A stretch of DNA of 64,000 bases, taken from NCBI RefSeq assembly GCF_937616625.2, contig NC_065577.1, forward strand, positions 41,941,001 through 42,005,000, given 5' to 3'. Below, piece by piece: positions 11,561 through 23,140 of the stretch (positions are counted from its first letter, which is position 1; every line of letters starts with the position of its first letter). This DNA comes from Mercurialis annua (lineage: Eukaryota > Streptophyta > Magnoliopsida > Malpighiales > Euphorbiaceae). The position numbers and the translations under genes were made by a program. Under the pieces are notes generated by a model, which searched no databases, had not been told where the DNA came from, and saw only the letters and a program-made list of their open reading frames with translations.

Positions 11561-12599
11561 TTATAATGAGTACATATTAATTCAACATGGTAAGTTATAT
11601 TCAATCCACTTGAAAAGATTTTAATCCATACAAGATAACATAAATATATCTCCCAACACAAAAAAAATTATTGACGGTTCAGTTGTATACATATAAGTAT
11701 CTGAAAATTTAAATAAAACAAAAATAAATTTCTCCATTTTTAGAGTTGTAGGTTTAATTCTGCGTAAATTCTTGAAAATAGAGTTTTTCGTCATTTTTTG
11801 TGATTTTAATATACAAAAATATCATCAAAAAATTAATTTGTTTGTTACATATATTAAAAAAAAATTAACAGTTTGTTTGTTACAATATGCTCGGACTCCT
11901 ATTGTCATTTTTGTTGCAAGAATACAATCTGTCCGGAAAATTGTATTTTATTTTTAATTAATTAAAATTTAAAAATAATATTATCTTTCACTAACTATAT
12001 TGATTAATTATATATAGAGATATAATTATATATTAATCAATTTAACTATAGAAGTAGAATTTATCTAGATTTTACTAGTGAAATCATTTTCATAGTTAAA
12101 GAGAAATCAACCCCTTAACTTTTTAAGAAATAAATTGATAAAAATAAAGCAAGTAAAAAAAATGATATTTTTAAAAAAATTAGACTATCATTATAAATCT
12201 TGATATACATATATGTGTGTGTGTGTGTATTAGAACTATTTAATTGTTCTGATACCAATTATAGAGTTCAGGAACATTTAGAACATTTTATTTCAAAGCA
12301 AAAATACCTTTTTCTTCTCCAACTATAACTCTCGTCCGAAATATTAGTTGTTAAAATGCTTAATCCTTATAGTGGTTGCCGGCGGTGGCAGATTAACGGT
12401 GGAGGTGGCCAACAGAGATAGTATCATAGTATTTGACAATTATGTATGAGTGTATAGTATAGGACTAATGACATGTTTATATATACGTGCCCAAAATTAT
12501 GAAATTAGTTATTACTTATAAACAAATTATTCATTAAAAAATTATAAACAAATTATTGAAAATAAGTGTGAAATTATGTCAAAGAAAACTATTTTTTAA
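11561..12599. other. AT-rich intergenic DNA
   Basis: No gene. A short (GT)n tract is at about 12210-12228, and a small GC-richer patch at 12365-12415 has no supported function. Confidence 0.5.
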
Positions 12600-12889
12600 G
12601 GGTTAATTGCAAATTAAATTACAAACTTTACCCTAATTTGCAATTACAACACGAATTTTAAAACTTGACAATGTCAGTAATCAACTTTCACTTTTTAGTA
12701 AATTGACACACCGACCAATCATGCAACGACACGTGACGGTATATTACAATGTCCACGTTACTGTTTTTTTTTAAATCGGTGTACTAATTTATCAAAAAAT
12801 AAAAGTCAGTTATTAACATTGGCAAGTTTTAAAATTCGTGTTATAATCACACATTAGGATAAAGTTCGTGATTTAATTTACAATTAACT
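12600..12889. mobile_element. Mutator-like MITE, GGTTAATTGC family, copy 2
   Basis: Shares ends (GGGTTAATTGCAAATTAAAT) and inner phrases ('cagtaatcaactttca', 'cggtgta') with the element at 3020. Flanking 9-mers ATTTTTTAA (12591-12599) and CTTTTTTAA (12890-12898) match in eight positions. Confidence 0.7.
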
Positions 12890-15192
12890 CTTTTTTAATT
12901 AACGAAAAAAAAATCTTAAGAACGCCAGAGTATATTTAGATGACCAGAAAGTTAACCCCTTATTAATAATAGTAACATATATAGACTTTTATAAATCAAT
13001 CAATATCATTATTAATATATATTTTGGGGAATATTTTCATATTAAATTTCTACATTTCATGTTTATAGTTATTTAATTTTAATTTTAAAACGTTCAAAAC
13101 AAATTTTAGTCTTTTCTATTTTTGTATTTTTAAGCTTAAACATATTTTTCGCCAATTTTATGTCAATGTGGCAGATCATTGTCAGGTCAGATATATGTAT
13201 TAACGTATAAAATTTCAATATTTAACTTTTGTAGCGATCAAATCTCATGCTTTAAATTAAAAATAAAATCTCAATTTTTTGCGCTTTTACACTATGTAGC
13301 CGAAATCCATTCCCCGCAAATTTTTTAATTGTTATGTAAAAAATAACTTATTAGAATAAAATAAGTAATATAATATAAATTAAATATAATTAATAGTGCT
13401 TTCAGATCAACGCATGAGACTGAAAACTATCATGAATAATTTGCAGGTGTTATTAAAAAGTATATATAGACATATAATATAAAATAATTTATTTATTCTA
13501 AAAAATAACAATAGCAAAAAGTGAAAATTATAAGAAAATTTTAAATACGGTGATTTTTTCTTTCAAATGCCAGTTTTTAAATTTTTTTACAAGCATTTTT
13601 CATTTTTTATCCTTTCAATAAAAAATGACATATGTCGTGTCAAAAACGTGTCAACGTGTCAGACGTTGTTTCAGTTGGGTGAATAAAACGAAAAAAATAA
13701 TTAAAGTAGAAATTTACATATTTAGTGGGAAAAAATCAAGTGCAATACATGTTATTGCAAACCAGCTTTTTTGATTGCAAATATTTGGTACAACATGTAA
13801 TTTTGGAATTATTTTTTAAAATTATATATTATGTATAAATTTATCTTTTTATTTAAGATCAAATTTCAGCTAAGTTCATTAAATTAGATATAGAAAAACT
13901 ATCTAATTTTGTTAAATATTATTTAGGGATAGCTATAAAACTATCCGAAAAAAAATCACTTAATTCAAAATTACATATTAGGTCAAAAACATTTAATTTT
14001 ACCTAAAAGATAAAAAACTTTACACATCTTACGTATATTTTTCACTATAAAAAATATGTTTCTGATACATATTCGATACATTATCAATATATCTCTTTGA
14101 GAATGGACTTCACGTAGGCGCAAGGGCATTAAGGCTTTCTTATTGATTCATGGGGGTTTTCGTGGAAGGTTTGAAGGCAGAATCCACAGCTATTGAATCA
14201 ACTGTGGGACTTGAGATACATTTTTAGTATGGTATGTAAGAATTACAATTTTTTTTTTAGATTTTTCTGTAATTTTTCCTATTATTTGTCATCCAAGGAC
14301 CCAATTGATTAATGATGGGCCTGTACTCACTCTGCCATCTAATCCATAAAAAACAGTTCAGAGCTTTGGATAAAGAATAGCCCAAAAAGCTGATAATGAA
14401 ATGAAATGAAATACTAACGGAAATTACCTATAGTGGATTGAGAAAATACACATTCGTCTCTCTTCAAACTTTTTTAAAATTTTTTTAATAATTAGAAGAA
14501 AAAAAAAAGCACTTATCGGAAGAAACAAACCCATAACTTCATAGTTTGTTGCCTAGCGCTTATACTATTTGAACTATAATTCATCAGTACCGTCTTAAAA
14601 TATTAATTCATACCCTACATATAATTAATAATTATAATTGATAATTTGGGTATTTTAGTCGTCATTTAGGTTCTGTTGCGGCAATGCCAAATGAAATTAT
14701 ATATAAATATTTTTTTCCGATAATTTTGTTTGCCACATGTCCATGGAAAAGAAAGATGATTTTCATATAAGATTTCATATAGCACGACGTGTCATCATAA
14801 TTAATAGAAACAATTATAGACTAGTAGCATGAACAATCAATTTTTTAAAACTTTTACTTTGCTAGTTAGAGATCAACGTCTTGGGTTATCTCTTTATGCG
14901 AGATAAAATAGCCTTTTTTTTCTTAATAAGTCATGAAATATGTTGTCAAATATTCAAAAAAATTAAAAATAATTAAAATATAAATTAAAATTTAGAGATA
15001 GTTCGAGAAGGAAAAGACAGTGAAAATCATTTCTCGTAACTCTAGCCATCTTTTTTGATGAACTTTTTTTCTTATCAGAGATAGTCCTATTCTAGATTAG
15101 TTGCTAACAGGATGGTATGCATTTTTTAGAATTAAAATAGATAAACTACGGTTTAGAGAAAAATTGGGAGTTCGAACCTCCGACTTCATGCA
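12890..15192. other. Intergenic DNA with SINE remnants
   Basis: AT-rich with no supported gene. Short tRNA-like promoter remnants occur near 14490-14590 (minus strand) and 15095-15180 (box-B-like GAGTTCGAACCTCC). Nothing else stood out. Confidence 0.45.
14490..14590 (-). mobile_element. SINE remnant
   Basis: On the minus strand a box-A-like 'tagttcaaatagtataagcg' precedes a box-B-like 'atgggtttgtttc' and the 3' module 'cttccgataagtgc'. That 3' module recurs at about 28270-28290. No clear target duplication; diverged. Confidence 0.4.
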
Positions 15193-15744
15193 TAGGGGTG
15201 AGCAAAAACCGAACCAAACCGAAAAACTGAACCGAACCGAACCAAACTTCGTTGTTTGGTTCGGTTTTTTGGTGAAAATGGTTTGGTTCGGTTTTTATTT
15301 TAGGTAAAGTTTGGTGTTCGGTGTTCGGTTTGGTTTGGGTGTTTTGAAAACCGAACTGACCAAAAAACCGAATTAACCAAACTTTAATATAAATAATATA
15401 CATATATATTTATATTTATATGTTTTTTGTCTTTATATCTCAATTATTGTTGATATATGAGTTTATAATTGTTATTTAAACATATATGGAAGTTTATTAG
15501 ACTCTAATTATTTAACATTTCAATTAATTTTAATATAAAAAAATTTAAAAAATAAAAAATAATAAAATTCGGTTTTAACCGAACCGTATCGAACCGAAAT
15601 TTGCGGTTTGGTTCGGTGCAGTTTTTTCACCTCCAAACTAAAAGTTCGGTTTGGTTCGGTTTGAAAAATTTTCAAACCAAAAACCGAAAAATCCGGAAAA
15701 AAAGTCTAATCAAACCGAACCGAACCGACCGATACTCACCCCTA
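15193..15744. mobile_element. hAT-type MITE with 8-base target duplication
   Basis: A 552-base element starting TAGGGGTGAGCAAAAACCG and ending CGATACTCACCCCTA. It is flanked by a perfect 8-base direct repeat, TTCATGCA (15185-15192 and 15745-15752), typical of hAT. The arms are full of 'aaccgaacc' / 'ggttcggtt' phrases that pair with each other. Apparent open frames here are by-products of these repeats. Confidence 0.88.
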
Positions 15745-18202
15745 TTCATGCATATAGAAAGATTAGGCCAAGCTTTCAAATGCTTTTGATGAACTTCATT
15801 TAAGCTTAGATTAGCTTTTGCCTTTAATGTCAGCTTCTTTTCATTCATGATACAAAAAGTACTGACTAAAACAACAAAAATGGCAACTATACAAATTGTG
15901 GGCTTCTGGTGTACCAATGTTAGACTAGGCCTAGCTATAAGTTTGGTCCAATCATTCTAAACCTCCAATTCCATAAAGTTCGACCCAACCAAAGCTGGAT
16001 CCCATATCATATGATTCATCTGATGAGTATAAGGAATTTATTTTTTTTGGATTATTGCTAATAAAATATTTTAAATTTTTAAGTTTTTTCCGGTTTAAGC
16101 ACTTTACCAAACATGGCACCACACATCCTAACTTTTCTTTTTAGCATAAAAAATCTCATCTTTCATTTTTATGGTATTTATAGCCTAAACGCCTTATCTA
16201 ATGTCGTATTGATCATTCAAATGGCCAAAACGACATCGTTTTTCGAAAAACAATGCCTAAAACGGATATGAGCTATACGATAAGTTTGAAAATGTTGGAG
16301 TACATGGTGCTATGTTTGGTAAAATATACTTAAATAAAAAAAATAAAGTTAGAAATATTTTAGGGCAATAACCCTTTGTTTTATAAGATTACAAATATGT
16401 AAATAGTCAATAACTAAAATTATATATTTATCAATTTATATATTATATTTTAGAAATATTTATATGATCCATAAAATTTTAAATGTGTATTGATATGTGG
16501 ATATGTAACTTAAATTTATAGACTCATATCGCAAACTAAAATCACCCCACATTAAATTTCATTTATATTAAGTACTTTACAAATAGGAGTAAGAACACAA
16601 TTGTATTTTACGATAAACTCAGCTCACCATGCCATCTGCGGATTAAGTCGATTTTTTTTAAAAGTATGTCATCAAAAGTGTCAAAAATAACAAAACAAAA
16701 TTACATTTATCATTATTTAATAATATTTTTTAAACTAATTGCTTTGTTCACAGATGATGGGATAAACTAAATTAGTTTAAGGATTGTTCCATAAACACGG
16801 AAAATTAACATAATATCCTATAAAATATTAAAATATCAACCGTTTTTATCAATTATATAGTCAGGTGCTTGATTCTTCAATATCGGCTCTCAACTGGTAA
16901 ACCTACAACTTCTCCTGCTACTCATGGAAGAAGATTAAATTTAAATTCCTGACAACGAATAGTTTGTAATCTACTAATTGACGTTCATTCTCTTAATTAG
17001 ATTAGAATTAGTTTCGGCCTAATCAAGAGGAGCCTGAAAAAAGCCCCTAAGCCAAGAACGGAAACGAAAACCTTTCTATTCACTCCTCATTTTCTTTTGA
17101 ATAAAGCTCGCTCTATGCAGGTCAGCCGAGATCTTTCTTTTTTCTATTTGAGGATCATAGACTGATTTTAAAAAATTGAAAGGCTTGTTTTGTTGGGGGT
17201 AAATAGAATAGGAAAGGTGTAATTTTTAGAAAGTAGCAAATTTTATTTACTTGTTTCAATTTATACATTTTACTTTCCGAAAAATTAGATGTTTGACTTC
17301 CTTTTAATTAGAGAAGTAATTTCCTTAGCAAGTCCAAAGAAGTAGATCCTGGTATTTTTATTGGAATTTCCTAACTTAACCTTAACTCTTTCTTTTTTTC
17401 TTTCTAAAATTCATATAAAAAATATTTTTATTTACTTCAAAAAATATACCTATATTATTTTATGATTATTATATATAATAAAATTAAATATTTTTATTTA
17501 ACATTCTTATCGATAATTTGTATATTATGTAAAATTAAACTAAAAAATTTATAATTTTAAATTTTAATATTTAAAAAACTTTCTCAAATAGTGCTTAAAT
17601 CGTAAAATAAGAGTTAATAAGCAAACATTAAATTATTTATTGTTCGATTTAAAAAAGAAAATACTTATTTGTTTAACAATATAAAAATTATCAAAAGAAA
17701 TTTATGTCTTTTAATTAAAAATATAGTATATTAAAATCAATTTTGTATTTTCCAGAAAACAAAAATCGAAACAAACAACATTTATCAAACTTTATGAAAA
17801 GTTAACTACACAGGAACTATATATTTCGAGAAGTTAACTTTCCGGAAATTGCTATAAAACGTACCAAGTGAGGTCGAAGTATAATATATGAAGTATTATG
17901 TACAGGCTTCAACTATACGGCAATACTTTGGAAATTTTTATATATAAATTGATCTTCATTCAAGTCCGATAATTGTTTTATAAAAAATAAAATTTTAACT
18001 TTAAATTTTAAACTGCTGCATTTATATGTACGATTTGATTCATTTGAACTAGCGATGCCAATTTTTTTGTTAAAAATAGTAATTAACTCTTTAAAATTGT
18101 AATTGTTAATTATTAATCACGGAAACGGATTTATAATTTAGAGGAATTTTAACCATTCAAACTAGACCTATGTTAACAATAGCGATTCCATTTAAGTTGG
18201 GA
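15745..18202. other. Intergenic DNA
   Basis: No gene supported. A palindromic element lies at 16049-16374 (listed separately). A GC-richer patch at 17030-17160 has an organelle-like look but could not be identified. Confidence 0.4.
16049..16374. mobile_element. Palindromic MITE, GGGTTATTG family, copy 1
   Basis: Left end GGATTATTGCTAATAAAATA; right end on the other strand GGGTTATTGCCCTAAAATAT. Inner arms also pair ('catggcacca' with 'tggtgctatg', 'aacgacatcgttttt' at the centre). Target duplications are not clear because the left flank is a T-run. A related copy with a 9-base duplication is at 56897. Confidence 0.55.
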
Positions 18203-18476
18203 CACTACAAGGAATTTTGTATTTGGCAACAAATTTTTTTGCAGCTAATATTTTTTGCTGCTAAAAAACATTTTGCAACATTAATTTTGAAAGTTGCTGC
18301 CATTAGTTAAGTTATAGCAGCATTTTACAGCAAGTTTTGTCACCAATTACTTAAGGCAACGTTTTATTAGCGGCAACATGCCATAATTTTTTTTTGTTGC
18401 TATATATTAATTGTAACAATTTAAACACTATTAGCAGCAAAAATATTTCCTGCTAATTTTAGTATTTCTTGTAGTG
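18203..18476. mobile_element. Non-autonomous CACTA element
   Basis: Begins CACTACAAGGAATTT and ends AGTATTTCTTGTAGTG, the CACTA terminal motif, with a 3-base target duplication GGA (18200-18202 and 18477-18479). At 274 bases it is a MITE-size derivative; the interior contains many short 'gcagcaa' / 'ttgctgc' subrepeats typical of CACTA ends. Confidence 0.88.
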
Positions 18477-18517
18477 GGAGAAAGCGTTTTTAAAACCAAT
18501 GCTCCCAACCCAAAAGC

Positions 18518-18990
18518 TAAGGGTGTAAACGAGTTGGGCTACTCGTGAGTTACTCGAGATCCACTCGAAAAAAGCTCGAGATCGGCTCGAAAAATTCGAG
18601 TTGAGCTTGAGCTCGAGTAGCTCCGTCTCGAGCCGAGCTCGAGTACCAATTACTAAGACTCGTGAGGCTCGCAAGTATAAACGGGTCTAAACGAGCTTGT
18701 TATAAAATAACAATAATAATTTTATTATCATTATATTAAATTTTTACACCTTTAAATTTAGATATGCTTCATAAAAATTGGTTAAATTGCATAATATATA
18801 GTAAAAAAATTTAAAATACATCAAATCTGATTTTTTGATTATTTTTTTTATTAAATTCAATTCGAGCTCAAGTTCGAGCTCGAATAGCTCGAACTTCAAA
18901 ATTAAAGCCCAATCGAGCTTGAGGTCGAGCATGTAAAACGCACTCGAACTTGGCCTAATTCGGAAACGGCTCGGCCAGTTTACACCCCTG
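18518..18990. mobile_element. hAT-type MITE, GGGTGTAAAC ends
   Basis: Starts TAAGGGTGTAAAC and ends GTTTACACCCCTG. Flanking 8-mers CCAAAAGC (18510-18517) and CCAATAGC (18991-18998) match in seven positions. The arms carry complementary 'gagctcgag' runs. It sits only 41 bases from the CACTA element at 18203. Confidence 0.8.
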
Positions 18991-21900
18991 CCAATAGCTT
19001 CGCATGAGGAATTGGGTGGAATAGAATTTTGAGGAACATTTTTGGCGTGCTAAAAAACATGAAAAAAGTAATTATAAAAAAACAAAAGAAATAGTAGTAG
19101 ATAATTGAGAGAAAAGGACATGAAAAATAAAAAAAAATGAAATAATGGAGAAGTGGAAAAATGAGTCAGGCATATCCTGTCACCCACCTAAGTGGAACAC
19201 AAACGCGTTAAGCGTGGACTAGTCTCTCTATCCGCACCCGCTCACTCCTTTCCTTCCTTCTTTTTCTTTTCCCACTCTCACTAATTCCTCACTTTTTCGG
19301 TTCGGTTTAAAAAACCGAGCGAATTAATCGAAACCGAATTAATCGAATAATTTTACTTTTTAATTCATTTGATTATAGTTAAAATTAGTTTAGTAAAATT
19401 ATTAGAAAGTGGTATTTATTTTAATATATAGATTGAAATGTGCTAAAAACAACAATTTTTTCTAGAAAGTACCTTATATTTGGGGTTTAAAGAATTGAAT
19501 CATATCAATCGGTTTAATAAATTCAACTAATAATTAGCTATCAGTTTGATTTAGTTTTTCATTAATAATTGAAGTTTAGCTTCATTGCTTTGAACTAAAA
19601 AAATCATTTTATTCGATGAGCCGCCGAATCTGTTAGATCATAAAAATTGATCGATTTTTATAAAATTTGCTAGTTAGAAATAAGTACATTGAGAAAGTTG
19701 AACTTTTTAAAAAGTAGTGTTTATATTTTACTTGATTTATTTTTTTATGTTTTACTTTTTAGAAAGTTGAGGTCCAACTTTCTTTTAACTAAAAAAGTTA
19801 TTTTTATATAAAAAATGTAGATGAATTCTATATTCCTAATTAAATGGATGTAATTGATAATAATATTTTTTAATTTGATTATTTTAATTAATGAATGAAT
19901 ATATATTCAATAAAATAAAATAGAATATTCCAAAATATTAATAAGTGAACCAAATATACATGTTAATTACTTTTCTAATTAGGTGATTAACTTTTTGAGA
20001 AAGAAACTTTTCAAAGGATGTATATTGTTGATACAAGTGGAATCATAATATATTATGTAATTCATTTTTTAAGACTATAAAAATTCATATATAGGATTTA
20101 ATTGTATTTTCTACAATATATATAATGGAATTTAATATTATATATGTGTAAAAGTATAAGTATACATTACGCAACAACCACTTCGTTTTTAGAGATAAAC
20201 TATATTTTATTTTAAAATTTCAATTTTTTTTCGCCAAATCACTTCTCCATTGATATTGTTTTGAGATGGGCAGGGGCGATTTTCAGCTTTTAGCCAAAAA
20301 TATCACCTCATCTCATCACACGCGCAAGCGCACACATATATGTTTTTTTAGTAATAATTGTCGTTCGTAAAGAAAATTATTGAGGGTGGGAGAAGGTGAT
20401 TTTCAATCTTAATCGGCAAATATCTTCTCTTTGCTCAAATTATTACTATCTCTACGACTGTTTTTTATATTCATGTCTTTTTAGATCTATAAATCTTTCT
20501 AGATCTAGAATTTTATTAAGACTTGTTATAATTTTGTTGAATGTTTTTGATATTGGAAGATGTTGTGAGATAAAAAAAATATTTTTTAGAATTTTTTTTA
20601 AAGACGAAGATCGGAAAACATGAATCTTCAACAAATCTAGCGATCTGAAGATTACTTCATTGATGGTTGAAAAAGTCCTATTGGATGACTGATCAAACAG
20701 CTTTCATCATTATTTTAGATTAGTTCTTTCAATTTGTTGAGGAAATATTCCTTTATGTAATTTTAATTTTATCAATGGAAGTTTTAGCATTTGAAAAAAA
20801 AAATTCTTACTATTCTAGGACCGACAATTCGATTTTGATGATCCAATTGTTTTAGTGCGGTTTTTGGTTCATTCATATTGTTTTTGTGATAGTTTGAATT
20901 TCATGTTACAACTGTCGATTTCTTGAAAAATAGAAGTTATTTTTGTTTTATAGTTGTAATAATTTTTTTGTTAGAAATATAAGTCGGTTTGTTTAATAAA
21001 TTTGTATATATTTGATATAGTTATATATCAATTCACATTATCATGAATATTCTAATTTTAAAACGGTTCAAATTGCTACAAATTACAGTAATAATGTAAG
21101 GGTGTTATTTTTTTAAAATAGAGATACATAGTGTATTTTCTTAAATAATTCAACCGGTTAAATCAATTGAGTCGCAAATTAATATATTGATTCAGCCACC
21201 GGTTCGATTCCTAAAATATAACTTACCCTCATACTATCAGACTAGCAGTATCACTCTCGACAAAGAACTGAAACGCACGCGATCTATGCGCGCGTAAAGC
21301 TAACGGGAGGATACACATTCACACGTGACAGATAACCCGTTGAGACGGTTTGATATTTGCTAGAAGAAAAAGAATAAGGATTGGGTCCCATTTCTTAGAG
21401 CCCAAATTTGTTTATTTGAATTTGCATTTCATTGTAATTTCATTTCAATTTCTATCGCAATTTCATAGCCTTTTTGTGACTCATGTTATTCTGGCTTTAA
21501 ATAAACTTTTTGAAGAATTTCTTTGTTGAAATTGGGATCCTCCATTAAAAAAGTAACAAATTATACATTTATACTATTTTAAATAAAAAAAATATTTGAA
21601 ATTTTTAAATGTTGTATTAACCTAAGAACACTAATTACTTAACTAAATAACATTCAATTCACATAATTTGATAACATAATATTTGTAGAAGTAATATTTT
21701 GATTACTCTTTTATTTTGTACTCAAAAGTTTGAAAATTTTGTGTATGATAACTTATAAAAAACAAAAATTCATTATATTTAAATGCAAAAGTAAAATAAC
21801 ACTATTATCTTCATATAATAATATTTAAACATATTATATTCGTCATGTTATTTATATATAAAGCTAATAAAATTAAAATTGCATCATTAAAATCACCCAA

Positions 21901-22337
21901 ATTGTGACGGAATAACAATAAATCCTTCATTTTTGATTAAAATTTTCAAATTTAAATCCTCATCATATAACTGTTTAAAAAATATCGTCCAGCAAGTTCT
22001 AGCTAGCCGAGACAACAAAAGAACATATTATAAAATGTATATTGACTATATTTATGAATCAAGTTGATAAAGTCTAATAAATTTATTTTAGACTATAATT
22101 TCAAAATAATAACTATGCTAAAAACATAATAACATTATTTTCTATTGGCCAAGATGGTTCTAATATTAGTCAAGCTAAAGTATACCATATTAAAAAAATA
22201 AATTAACACAAATCTCACCTCATTGCTAAAACCAAACAATTAGTTATTCATAAAACAATTAGTTAATCACACAAAATAAAATAAAATAAAATAAAATTAG
22301 TTGATAGAGAAGTGGGCTTAGCTTTGAAGTTCTGACT
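18991..22337. other. Intergenic DNA upstream of the zinc-finger gene
   Basis: AT-rich with no supported gene. Contains decayed repeat sequence and a poly(A)-ended repeat near 20390-20800. A G-box CACGTG at 21322-21327 lies in a small GC-richer patch about 1.1 kb before the zinc-finger gene and could be regulatory. Confidence 0.4.
20385..20805 (+). repeat. Dispersed repeat with A-rich 3' end, copy 2
   Basis: The 3' part from about 20670 shares the block 'gatgactg...acagctttcatcat...atggaagttttagcatttg' and the terminal A-run with the copy ending at 10055. The 5' parts share only short phrases ('ggtgattttcaa', 'agatctat'). Family not recognised. Confidence 0.4.
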
Positions 22338-22343
22338 TTGACC
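22338..22343 (+). promoter_or_regulatory. W-box (TTGACC) near the zinc-finger gene promoter
   Basis: TTGACC lies about 90 bases upstream of the likely TATA box. W-boxes bind WRKY factors and are common in fast stress-induced genes, which fits the known behaviour of SZF1/SZF2. A single site, so only suggestive. Confidence 0.35.
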
Positions 22344-22428
22344 AAAAAACCACAAACTATACAAAGCAAAGAAAAGTCTCATTTTCCTCTCTCCTTCCTT
22401 ACTCAATAAAGTTTAAACCTTTTCAAAA

Positions 22429-22436
22429 TATATAAA
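22429..22436 (+). promoter_or_regulatory. TATA box of the zinc-finger gene
   Basis: TATATAAA is followed within about 30 bases by a CT-rich stretch ('ccacttctctcttctctac') typical of plant transcription starts, and lies about 110 bases before the 5' UTR splice donor. Confidence 0.65.
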
Positions 22437-23140
22437 CAACCCTCCACTTCTCTCTTCTCTACTTCCATAACTCACACCCTCCAATTTTACCAAAAAATAT
22501 TTCATTTCCATCTTCATTAAATTCTTTCAATTTCCCCCCTACCAAGGTATGATATTTGCTCTTTTCTTGAAGAAATTTTATGTAAAGATTGAGTTTTTGT
22601 GTTTGTTAGTTTCATTTTTGGGTCCTTTTCTTGAAGAAATTTGATGTAAAGGTTCAATTTTTATGTTTGTTTTGCTTATGGGTTGGTTAAATTTGTTAGT
22701 TTTATTAGGTTTTTAGGTCTTTTTTTCATTTGGGTTTGTTTGTTTTTGTCAAAGATTGAATCTTTATTTTCTTGGTTAGTGTTGTAAAATTAAAATTTGG
22801 TTGAACTTTGAATTTTTTGAGGTAAATTTAGGATAAAAAATAGCTGTTATGAATAGAAATGGTTTAGTTTCATGCTAATTTGACTTCTTAATTAGTTTAA
22901 TTGTAAAAATATGATGTTTAAATCATTTTATTTTGTAGGTTTTTGCTATTTTTAGGTGAATAAATTTCATTTCTTGTTATTGTTTTTAAATTACTCTAGA
23001 ATGAGGTTTGAATACAGTTTATGGTCTTGAATCTTTCTTGTTTTAAAAAAATAGAAGGAATTATTTGTATTATATTGTTTATTCAATGATAGAGTGGCAT
23101 GTTTATTTATAATTATTTTTGTGTTATGCAGGTTTAGGTT

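Noticed and set aside
15101..15917. Several open frames of 60-85 codons on both strands
   Set aside because: They are translations of the 'ggttcggtt' arms of the hAT-type MITE at 15193-15744 and its flanks, with no domain or splice context.
17030..17160. Possible organelle DNA insertion
   Set aside because: The texture ('ccaagaacggaaacg', 'gctcgctctatgcag') resembles mitochondrial intergenic DNA, but I could not match it to any organelle gene.
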